From DATFVB01 sp963714035 (lineage in GTDB: Bacteria > Acidobacteriota > Thermoanaerobaculia > UBA5066 > DATFVB01): a DNA stretch of 64,000 nucleotides. Shown here one piece after another: positions 57,649 through 64,000 of the stretch. The stretch covers positions 62,001-126,000 of the forward strand of contig OY970224.1 of the NCBI GenBank assembly GCA_963714035.1, read 5' to 3'. Within the stretch, counting starts at the first letter, position 1; every line of letters starts with the position of its first letter. Under the pieces are notes generated by a model. That model was not told the origin of the DNA and searched no databases. It saw only the letters and a program-made list of their open reading frames with translations. The translations under genes and the position numbers were made by a program.

Positions 57649-58622
57649 TCGTCTACTCGGGGGCGGCGCCGCCGTTGGTTCGGCGGGGCGAGTTCCACCC
57701 GATTGCGGGAGCGCGCGCCCGGATTCGGGCGATGCCGTATCCCGCCTTCGAGCCTCCCGGCGGGGATCCCTGGCGCGGGAGCTACCGGCGGAGGGAAGAG
57801 ACGACCGTCGCGCCCGGGGCGGGGTCGGCGGACGCGTGGGAGGAGGCGATGCGGAATGCTCCCGCCGGCAAGGTTCTCGTCGGGCCCGTGCCGCCGGCCG
57901 AGCTCGTCTACGGGTCGGCGGCGGCCGCCGTTGCCGCCGCACGGCGGCTCGGCCGCTCGGCCATTCTCTTCGAGACCTCGCGGCGGGAGCCGGACGAGAT
58001 CCCGGCCGGTAAGGACCTCGCGCGCGTCGTGCTCTGGGACGGCGCGCTCCCGACCGCCGAATTCTGGCGCGCCTTTCGGGGAGGGGCGTCGGCCGGCGTC
58101 GCCCTGCCGTTGATTCCGGGCTGGACGGGAGACGAGGATTTCCTCGTCGAGCTCTTCGAACGAGCCGCGGAAGCGGGAGCGGCCTTCGCGGCGGGCTTCG
58201 CCCTTTCCGGCGACGGCCCCTCGCGGGCCGCGATTCACGCCGATTTCGCGGAGCGGCACCCGGATCGAGCGGACGCTTTTTTCGACGCGATCCACCACCG
58301 GGACTGGGACGCCGGCACGAGGCAGGCGGCCGCGCGTTTTCGCGCTGCCGCCGCGATCGCCGGTCTGCCCGATCGGACGCCCCTTCTTGTCGGCGGCGGC
58401 GATCACGAAGCGAACGCGCGCCTGATCGACGCGTTCGAGGAGGAAGCGCGAAGAGGGGAGGAGCCTCGCTCGTCGGCGCTCCTCGCGGCCGCGCGCCGCG
58501 TCGAGGACTTCGGGCGCGACGTCGCGGACCTCGAGCGCGAGGGAAACCTCCGACTTCTCTGGCCGCCCGACTCTCCCGAGGCGCGGGTCGCCCGACTCGT
58601 CCTCGCCGGAACCCTCCGGTGA
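57645..58622 (+). CDS. Protein of unknown function between ribE and hemW
   Basis: A 325-residue soluble, Ala-rich protein from a GTG start overlapping ribE by four bases; its stop overlaps hemW in the same way. The N-terminal 60 residues are Pro/Arg/Gly-rich (VIVYSGAAPPLVRRGEFHPI). A Rossmann-like alternation follows (GKVLVGPVPPAELVYGSAAA, ILFETSRREPDEIPAGKDLA), then a helical part containing HADFAERHPDRADAFFDAIH. No signal peptide, membrane helix, cysteine cluster or known catalytic motif is seen. I do not recognise the family; the tight overlaps argue that it is a real gene. Confidence 0.7.
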   Translation: MIVYSGAAPPLVRRGEFHPIAGARARIRAMPYPAFEPPGGDPWRGSYRRREETTVAPGAGSADAWEEAMRNAPAGKVLVGPVPPAELVYGSAAAAVAAARRLGRSAILFETSRREPDEIPAGKDLARVVLWDGALPTAEFWRAFRGGASAGVALPLIPGWTGDEDFLVELFERAAEAGAAFAAGFALSGDGPSRAAIHADFAERHPDRADAFFDAIHHRDWDAGTRQAAARFRAAAAIAGLPDRTPLLVGGGDHEANARLIDAFEEEARRGEEPRSSALLAAARRVEDFGRDVADLEREGNLRLLWPPDSPEARVARLVLAGTLR

Positions 58623-59749
58623 TTCCTGCCGCCGGCCTCTACGTTCACGTCCCGTATTGCGTGCGCCGCTGCTCTTACTGTTCTTTCGTCCTGACGACGG
58701 ACTTTTCGACCCGCGAGCGGTACTTCGCGGCGCTCCGGGCGGAAGCGGATCTCGTCGCCGCCGAGGCCGGGGGAATCGCGTTCGATTCTCTCTATCTCGG
58801 GGGAGGGACGCCGTCGGCGGTGCCCTCCGCGGAGATCGCCGGGCTCGCCGCCCGTCTCGCCGAGCGGTTCGCGTTCGAGGCGGATTCCGAGGTGACGTTC
58901 GAGGCGAACCCCGACGACGTCGCCGCGGATTCGGTCCGCGCCTGGCGCGCGGCGGGAGCGACGCGCGTTTCCCTGGGGATCCAGTCCTTCCGCGACGAGG
59001 AGCTCCGCGCGATCGACCGGACCCACTCCGGGGAGGATGCGGCGCGCGCGCTCGATCTCCTCCTCGCGGCGGGATTTTCCGTTTCGGCGGACCTGATGAT
59101 CGGAATACCGGGTCAGCCTCCGGGAGGGGCGGCCCGGGACGCGGAGCGGCTGGCGAGGAGGGGCGTCGGACACGTCTCCGTGTACATGCTGGAGCTCGAC
59201 AAGGCGGGTCGGATGGCCGAGGACCGCCGGCGGCGTCCGGAGCGCTATCTCTCCGACGACGCGCAGGCCGAGGCGTATCTCGAAGTCGGGCGCGCCCTCG
59301 CGGACGACGGATTCCGGCACGACGAGGTATCGAACTGGTCCCGTCCCGGGGCGGAGGCGCGCCACAACGCGAAATACTGGCGGCGCATCCCGACGCTCGG
59401 CCTCGGGGTGGGAGCGCACGAGCTCTGGCAGGAGCGGCGCCGGGCGAACACCGCTTCGATCGGCGCGTATCTCGACGCCCTCTCCCGCGGCGCCCGGCCG
59501 ACCGCTTCGGATCAGCCCATCGACGCCTTCGAACGCGAACGCGAGGAGATCATCCTTCCCGCCCGGACGCGCGACGGCATCCCGACGGAACGGATCGACC
59601 GGTGGCTCGCGGAGCGGGGCGATTCCTCACTGCGGGAAGACTGGGAGCGATGGATGGAGGCGGAGCTCGTCGAACGGCGAGGCGACCGCTACGTGCTGAC
59701 GGAGCGGGGGTTTCTGGTTTCGAACGAGATCCTCTGTCGTTTCGTGTAG
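58619..59749 (+). CDS. hemW: Radical SAM heme chaperone HemW
   Basis: A radical SAM protein related to oxygen-independent coproporphyrinogen oxidase (HemN); members of this subgroup bind and deliver heme. The 376-residue protein has the cluster motif Cys14-x3-Cys18-x2-Cys21 (YCVRRCSYC), LYLGGGTPSAVPSAEIAGLA, VTFEANPDD, VSLGIQSFRDEELRAIDRTH and DLMIGIPGQ. The HemN-specific extra Cys after the motif is replaced by Ser (SYCSF), which fits HemW rather than HemN. The C-terminal winged-helix part ends LTERGFLVSNEILCRF. It starts with GTG overlapping the preceding gene. Confidence 0.92.
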   Translation: MIPAAGLYVHVPYCVRRCSYCSFVLTTDFSTRERYFAALRAEADLVAAEAGGIAFDSLYLGGGTPSAVPSAEIAGLAARLAERFAFEADSEVTFEANPDDVAADSVRAWRAAGATRVSLGIQSFRDEELRAIDRTHSGEDAARALDLLLAAGFSVSADLMIGIPGQPPGGAARDAERLARRGVGHVSVYMLELDKAGRMAEDRRRRPERYLSDDAQAEAYLEVGRALADDGFRHDEVSNWSRPGAEARHNAKYWRRIPTLGLGVGAHELWQERRRANTASIGAYLDALSRGARPTASDQPIDAFEREREEIILPARTRDGIPTERIDRWLAERGDSSLREDWERWMEAELVERRGDRYVLTERGFLVSNEILCRFV

Positions 59750-59770
59750 GCTGGTCGGCCTGCACGAAAC

Positions 59771-59889
59771 GAAACCTCACCCCGGCCTGCGGGCCGCCCT
59801 TCTCCATGTGGAGAGGGGTAGAGAACTCCCGAGGAAAAAGAAAAACCCCCCTCTCCACCTGGAGAGGGGGGCGAGGGGGGTGAGGTTTC
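59771..59889. repeat. 119-base palindromic REP-like element
   Basis: A perfect 13-base inverted repeat, GAAACCTCACCCC (59771-59783) and GGGGTGAGGTTTC (59877-59889), bounds the element. Inside are two nested palindromes: CTCCATGTGGAG and CCCCTCTCCACCTGGAGAGGGG. There is no open frame. It lies between the convergent hemW and hppA genes and could act as a transcription end for both. Its CTCACCC and CCCTCTCC words recall the tandem repeat after rny, so both may derive from one dispersed family. Confidence 0.75.
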
Positions 59890-59907
59890 ACGTCCTCCGG
59901 ACGAGGG

Positions 59908-62025
59908 TCAGATGAAGAGCGGCGCGAGCACCAGCGTGATGGTGGAAAGCAGCTTGATGAGGACGTGCAGCGACGGACCGGCCGTGTCCTTGAACGGATC
60001 GCCGACCGTATCGCCGACGACCGCCGCCTTGTGCGCTTCGGAGCGCTTTCCGCCGTAGGTGCCCATCTCGATGTACTTCTTCGCGTTGTCCCAGGCGCCC
60101 CCCGAGTTGTTCAGGAACGTCGCCATCAGGATTCCCGCGATCGTGCCCACCATGAGCAGCGCCGCGACGGTCTCGGCGCCGATCCCGAGAAAACGGAAGA
60201 TGATTCCGACCGCGATCGGCATGCCGACCGCCAGGAGGCCGGGCAGCACCATCTGCTTGAGCGCTCCGCGCGTCACGATGTCGACCGTCCGGCCGTAGTC
60301 GGGCTTGTCCGTGCCGGCGAGGATGCCCGGCTTTTCCTTGAACTGCGCCCGCACGTCGTTGATCACGAAGTAGGCGGCCTTGCCGACGGCCCGGATGCAG
60401 AGCGCCGAGAAGAGGAAGACGAGCATCGCGCCGAGGAGGGCGCCGACGAAGACCTCGGGCTTGCTCATGTCGACGTGGAGCCGCTCGGAGGCGCCGAGCA
60501 GGCCCTTGTTCCGCATCAGCTCCGTCGCGACGTCGAGATAGGCGGAGAAGAGGAGGAAGGCGGCGAGGGCGGCCGAACCGATCGCGTACCCCTTCGTCAG
60601 CGCTTTCGTCGTGTTTCCGACCGCGTCGAGCCGGTCGGTCTTCTTCCGGATCTCCTCCGGCTGCTGGGACATCTCCACGATGCCGCCCGCATTGTCGGTG
60701 ATCGGGCCGAAGGTGTCCATCGCGAGGATGTACGCGGCCGTCGAGAGCATTCCCATCGTCGCGACCGCGGTGCCGAAGAGGCCGGCGTTCGGAATCCCCG
60801 ACGCGCGGCCGACGTAGTAGCTCCCGATGATCGCGATCGAGATGACGACGACGGGGAGCGCGGTGCACTCGAGGCCGACCGCGATCCCGGTGATGATGTT
60901 CGTCGCGGGGCCGGTCTGGGACGCCTCGGCGATCTCCCGGACCGGGCGGTACTTGTATTCCGTGTAGTACTGGGTGATGTAGACGAACGCCTGAGAAGTC
61001 GCGATGCCGATGACGCCGCAGATCAGGAAGTGCCACCAGGCGTCGGGCGCCCGATCGGTGTTCAGGAGCCATCGCGTCGAGAAGGCGAATCCGATCATGG
61101 CGAGGAGCGCGGTCACGTAATAGCCGCGGTTCAACGCGTCCATCGGGTCGGCGTCCTCGCGGGTGCGGACGATCATCACGCCGACGATCGAGGCGATGAT
61201 GCCGAAGGCCCGGGCGACGAGCGGGAAAAGAACGCCGCCGATGCCGAAGAAGGGCCAGAGCGCGACGCCGAGGATCATGGCGCCGATGTTCTCGGCCGCC
61301 GTCGATTCGAAGAGGTCGGCCCCGCGGCCGGCGCAGTCGCCGACGTTGTCGCCGACGAGGTCCGCGATCACGGCCGGATTGCGCGGGTCGTCCTCGGGGA
61401 TTCCCGCCTCGACCTTTCCCACGAGATCCGCTCCGACGTCCGCCGCCTTCGTGTAGATTCCGCCGCCGACCTGGGCGAAGAGCGCGACGAACGATGCACC
61501 GAAGCCGTACCCGACGATCAGGAAGGGGATCCGCTTCGGGTCTTCTCCCATCGCGTGAAGGATCGCGAAGAGTCCGCCGACGCCGAGCAGCGACATCGCG
61601 ACGACGAACAGGCCCGAAACCGCCCCGGCGCGCAGCGCCGTCTGGAGGGCGCCGTTCAACGACGTGCGCGCGGCCGACGCGGTCCGGATGTTCGCCCGGA
61701 TCGAGACCCACATCCCGACATAGCCCGCGATCAGCGAGCACGCGGCCCCGAGGATGAACGACACGGTCGTCGTGGCGGCGAGCTTCATGTCGCCCTTCGC
61801 GAACGCGTACAGGAGGAAGATCACGGCCGCGAGCACGAGAGCGAGGCTCGCGATCGTGCGGTTCTGGCGGCGCATGAACGCTTCGGCGCCTTCCTTGATG
61901 GCGTCCGAGATCGCTTTCATCGCCGGGGTCCCCGTGTCGCGCTTCAGGACCCACCTCGCGAGCGCCCAGGCGAAGACGAGCGCGCCGGCGGAACACAGGA
62001 AGATGATCGGCATTTCCCAGGTCAT
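59908..62025 (-). CDS. hppA: K+-insensitive pyrophosphate-energised proton pump
   Basis: A membrane pyrophosphatase that hydrolyses PPi and pumps protons. The 705-residue protein has about 16 membrane helices and the conserved acidic clusters GGGIYTKAADVGADLVGKVE, DDPRNPAVIADLVGDNVGDC, TFGPITDNAGGIVEM and the late VVGDTVGDPFKDTAGPSLH. In VGNTTKALTKGYA the Lys and the following Thr mark the potassium-independent class (Ala at the first position is typical of the K+-dependent class). The ATG at 62025 follows GAGGAGCTGAGA. It allows energy recovery from pyrophosphate and may support the Tol and Exb motors through the proton gradient. Confidence 0.96.
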   Translation of the reverse strand: MTWEMPIIFLCSAGALVFAWALARWVLKRDTGTPAMKAISDAIKEGAEAFMRRQNRTIASLALVLAAVIFLLYAFAKGDMKLAATTTVSFILGAACSLIAGYVGMWVSIRANIRTASAARTSLNGALQTALRAGAVSGLFVVAMSLLGVGGLFAILHAMGEDPKRIPFLIVGYGFGASFVALFAQVGGGIYTKAADVGADLVGKVEAGIPEDDPRNPAVIADLVGDNVGDCAGRGADLFESTAAENIGAMILGVALWPFFGIGGVLFPLVARAFGIIASIVGVMIVRTREDADPMDALNRGYYVTALLAMIGFAFSTRWLLNTDRAPDAWWHFLICGVIGIATSQAFVYITQYYTEYKYRPVREIAEASQTGPATNIITGIAVGLECTALPVVVISIAIIGSYYVGRASGIPNAGLFGTAVATMGMLSTAAYILAMDTFGPITDNAGGIVEMSQQPEEIRKKTDRLDAVGNTTKALTKGYAIGSAALAAFLLFSAYLDVATELMRNKGLLGASERLHVDMSKPEVFVGALLGAMLVFLFSALCIRAVGKAAYFVINDVRAQFKEKPGILAGTDKPDYGRTVDIVTRGALKQMVLPGLLAVGMPIAVGIIFRFLGIGAETVAALLMVGTIAGILMATFLNNSGGAWDNAKKYIEMGTYGGKRSEAHKAAVVGDTVGDPFKDTAGPSLHVLIKLLSTITLVLAPLFI

Positions 62026-62037
62026 TCTCAGCTCCTC

Positions 62038-62061
62038 ACAAAACGAGCCCGCCGAGCGGGC
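62038..62061 (-). terminator. Hairpin terminator after the exb cluster
   Basis: On the minus strand GCCCGC (62061-62056), loop TCG and GCGGGC (62052-62047) form a short strong stem followed by TCGTTTTG. It lies 34 bases after the stop of the last exbD and just before the hppA leader, so it may separate the exb transcript from hppA. Confidence 0.55.
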
Positions 62062-62094
62062 CCGTCAACGTTGATTTTCCGTACCGGGGCGGGG

Positions 62095-62532
62095 TCAGTG
62101 GACGGGAACCGGCTCCATGACGATGCCGATCTTCACGCCTTCGTCGGCGTTCTCCTTGTATCCGGTCGAGTTGCGGACCTTGTCCATGACGGTCATGGTC
62201 TCGCCGTAGTTCGCGTTGTCGTCGACCGAGAAGAAGACGACCTTGTCCCGCCGGTTCTGCATGATCTGGCCGAGCTGCGTCGTCAGCGCCTGCAGCGTCA
62301 TCTCCTGCTTGTTCAGGTAGATCTTCCGGTCGGCCGTGTACGAGACGACGAGCTGGTCGGGCGGCGGTTGCTGGATGACCGTGGGCGGAGCCTTCGGCGG
62401 GATCGTCGCGTTGTAGCCCATCTGCGTCATCGGCTGGATGACGATGAAGATGATGAGGAGGACGAGGCAGACGTCGACGAGCGGCGTGACGTTGATCTCG
62501 CTCCGGACGCTGCCGACTTTGCCCATTTCCAT
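62095..62532 (-). CDS. exbD: ExbD-family motor protein (second of two)
   Basis: A 145-residue inner-membrane protein with a short cytoplasmic start (MEMGKVGSVRSEINVTPLVD), one membrane helix (VCLVLLIIFIVIQPM) carrying the conserved Asp of PLVDV, and a periplasmic domain with YLNKQEMTLQALTTQLGQIM and ENADEGVKIGIVMEPVPVH. The periplasmic domain differs clearly from that of its neighbour at 62560 (also ExbD), so the two probably form a mixed dimer or serve different partners. It is the last gene of the tonB-exbB-exbD-exbD cluster. Confidence 0.92.
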   Translation of the reverse strand: MEMGKVGSVRSEINVTPLVDVCLVLLIIFIVIQPMTQMGYNATIPPKAPPTVIQQPPPDQLVVSYTADRKIYLNKQEMTLQALTTQLGQIMQNRRDKVVFFSVDDNANYGETMTVMDKVRNSTGYKENADEGVKIGIVMEPVPVH

Positions 62533-62559
62533 GATCGTTCTCCCTCGCGCTTCAGCCGG

Positions 62560-62994
62560 CTACTGCGCGGGCTTCTGCTTCTTGTCCGTGATGAGGCCGA
62601 CGTTCTCGAACCCGGCGTCCTTCGCGACCCGCATCACGTCGCGGACGTCTTTCCAGGCGAGGCGCTCGTCGGCCTTGATGACGACCGGCCGCGTCGAGTT
62701 GCGCTGGTAGTCCTCGTCCAATTTCTTCTCGAAATCGGCAACGGAGTAGGTATTGTCGCCGGAGTCGTCGTGGATACCGAGGACCGGCGGGCTCCCGTAC
62801 TTCACGTTGAGGACGATCTGTTTCTGGTCCTCCGGCTTCTTCGACGGCTGGTCGGTTTTCGGGAGCGCGATGTCGCCCGTGCCGAGCATCGGCGTCACGA
62901 CCATGAAGATGATGAGCAGCACGAGACAGACGTCGACGAGCGGCGTGACGTTGATCTCGCTCCGGATGTTTCCCTTGTCTCCACCGAGGTCCAT
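62560..62994 (-). CDS. exbD: ExbD-family motor protein (first of two)
   Basis: A 144-residue inner-membrane motor subunit. Like its neighbour it opens with RSEINVTPLVDVCLVLLIIF, the conserved Asp lying in PLVDV, then a periplasmic domain (KQIVLNVKYGSPPVLGI, RPVVIKADERLAWKDVRDVM) and a Lys-rich end. An insertion including GIHDDSGDNTYSV sets it apart from TolR at 13.2 kb. It follows exbB by 21 bases and precedes the second exbD by 27 bases. Confidence 0.92.
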   Translation of the reverse strand: MDLGGDKGNIRSEINVTPLVDVCLVLLIIFMVVTPMLGTGDIALPKTDQPSKKPEDQKQIVLNVKYGSPPVLGIHDDSGDNTYSVADFEKKLDEDYQRNSTRPVVIKADERLAWKDVRDVMRVAKDAGFENVGLITDKKQKPAQ

Positions 62995-63015
62995 GGATCC
63001 TCCCCTGGTTCCGGC

Positions 63016-63693
63016 CTAGGAAGCCCGGGCCGCGCCCTGCTTCTTGACGAAATAGTCGAGGAGCTCCGAGGCGGAGTTCGACATCTCGACCTGGAAGCGC
63101 TCGATCTTGTTCATGAAGAAGTTGAACATCCAGACCGCCGGGATCGCGACGAAGAGGCCGGCCGCGGTTGTCCAGAGAGCTTCGGCGATGCCGCCGGAGA
63201 CGCTCGCCAGGTTCCCGCCGCCCCCCTTTGAGATGCCCTCGAAGGAGTGGATGATGCCGACGACCGTTCCGAAGAGGCCGATGAACGGCGCGGTGGTCGC
63301 GATCGTCGCGAGCCCGCCGATGCCGCGCTTGAAGTCGGCCGTCACCATGAGCGCCTCGCGCTCGACGGCACGCTTGCCCGCCTCGACGACGTCGTGCCCG
63401 GGCACGTTCATCGTCCCCGCGTTCACCTCGTACTGGAACTCGTAGAGCCCGGCCGAGACGACGCGTGCGAGGTGGCTGTCCTTGTACTTCTTCGACTCGG
63501 CGATCGCGCCCGCGATGTTGTCCTGCTTGAGGAACGTCGTCACCTGGCGGGCGAAGAGGAGGGACTGCTTCTTCGCTTTCCCGAAGGTGATCAGGCGCTC
63601 GATCATCACGGTGATGGAGTAGATGGACAAGGCTCCCAGGATGATCACCACCGATCGGGCGATCCAGCTCATCGAGTTCCAAATTTCCAACAT
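63016..63693 (-). CDS. exbB: ExbB/TolQ-family proton channel
   Basis: A 225-residue inner-membrane protein with three helices: WIARSVVIILGALSIYSITV near the N-terminus, and the paired helices containing IATTAPFIGLFGTVVGIIHS and ALWTTAAGLFVAIPAVWMFN. These are the MotA/TolQ/ExbB proton-channel signatures. The middle part is a cytoplasmic helical region. GAGGAGG lies about 11 bases before the ATG. It lies 41 bases after the tonB-type gene and energises TonB-dependent transport at the outer membrane with the two ExbD proteins. Confidence 0.94.
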   Translation of the reverse strand: MLEIWNSMSWIARSVVIILGALSIYSITVMIERLITFGKAKKQSLLFARQVTTFLKQDNIAGAIAESKKYKDSHLARVVSAGLYEFQYEVNAGTMNVPGHDVVEAGKRAVEREALMVTADFKRGIGGLATIATTAPFIGLFGTVVGIIHSFEGISKGGGGNLASVSGGIAEALWTTAAGLFVAIPAVWMFNFFMNKIERFQVEMSNSASELLDYFVKKQGAARAS

Positions 63694-63734
63694 GATTAAA
63701 AAATCCTCCTCATCTTAATGCGCACGCGCGACAC

Positions 63735-64000
63735 TCAATGCAGCTGGAAGTTGACCGTGACCGTCAGGTACACGGAGACCGCGCGCCCGCTCAACGTCGC
63801 CGGGCGGTAGGTCCAGTGGGACACCGCGCGTTCGGCGGCGGCGTCGAGAAGCGGATTGACCGATTTCAGGACCTTGACGTCGGAAACCGTTCCGTCCGCG
63901 GTGATGATCGCCTCGAGGATCACGACGCCCTGCATGCGCGCTTTCCTCGCGGGCTCGGGGTAGACGGGCTCGACGCGATCCTTGAGGATCGGCGGCTTCA
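63735..64000 (-). CDS. tonB: TonB C-terminal domain protein (5' end outside window)
   Basis: The frame is open to the window edge, so only the last 88 or so residues are visible. They form a typical TonB C-terminal domain: RVEPVYPEPARKARMQGVVI, LEAIITADGTVSDVKVLKS, and the AAAERAVSHWTYRPATLSG strand region, ending VYLTVTVNFQLH. An internal ATG at 63935 is not the start. TonB carries energy from ExbB/ExbD to outer-membrane receptors; the membrane anchor and proline spacer are expected beyond 64000. Confidence 0.9.
   Translation of the reverse strand, partial: KPPILKDRVEPVYPEPARKARMQGVVILEAIITADGTVSDVKVLKSVNPLLDAAAERAVSHWTYRPATLSGRAVSVYLTVTVNFQLH

Noticed and set aside
59965..63231. A 1088-codon open frame on the plus strand opposite hppA and the exb genes
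   Set aside because: It is rich in Arg, Asp and His with no recognisable domain, while the opposite strand encodes unmistakable pump and motor proteins.

Overview
The window is a G+C-rich, densely coding bacterial chromosome segment with diderm (outer-membrane) features: a complete Tol-Pal operon, a second TonB/ExbB/ExbD cluster, lipoproteins and many secreted proteins. RNase Y, YmdB, 6S RNA next to zapA, a SpoIVB-type S55 protein, an M49-like peptidase and DUF6600/FecR proteins together suggest an Acidobacteriota relative, perhaps Thermoanaerobaculia-like. That placement is inference from gene content. I see no rRNA, tRNA, transposase, phage module or CRISPR array.

Layout. 1-5.2 kb: translation genes infC-rpmI-rplT-pheS-pheT, then a coiled-coil gene, zapA and a likely 6S RNA. 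5.2-8.8 kb: rny, a tandem duplication of its 3' end, ymdB and a glycosyltransferase. 9-14.4 kb (minus): rpsT and tolQ-tolR-tolA-tolB-pal-cpoB. 14.5-22.8 kb: an S55 protein, a secreted propeller-like protein, an oligopeptide-type ABC importer without ATPases, and coaD. 22.8-27 kb: thioesterase, glycosyltransferase, pabB-pabC and a secreted metallo-beta-lactamase-fold protein. 27-42 kb is more accessory: a fibre-like repeat protein, a membrane acyltransferase, an M49-like peptidase, a molybdopterin oxidoreductase, an EamA transporter, ygfZ, a large FecR/DUF6600 protein and an M28 peptidase. 42-51.9 kb: a DapF homologue, recN, a MoeB/ThiF protein, tsaC, a gamma carbonic anhydrase, hisS, aspS and aroB. 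52-59.7 kb: HD-GYP sensor, TPR lipoprotein, roadblock protein, ftsY, ribD, ribE, an unknown gene and hemW. 59.9-64 kb (minus): hppA, two exbD, exbB and a truncated tonB.

Many genes are joined by 4-base ATGA or GTGA overlaps, implying translational coupling. A recurring TAGAAT/TATAAT/GATAAT element lies 6-8 bases before several start codons that have no Shine-Dalgarno sequence, suggesting leaderless transcripts. Elsewhere the same element precedes ordinary leaders.

The most unusual structure is directly upstream of ribE: a 26-base tandem array that copies the ribE ribosome-binding site and first codons. It makes a row of tiny open reading frames, each ending two bases before the next start. 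Other points of note are a DapF homologue with both catalytic cysteines replaced by serine, a PheT without the internal tRNA-binding OB domain, a duplicated 164-base segment copying the end of rny, and two housekeeping genes (pabB, tsaC) with no ATG, GTG or TTG start in frame.
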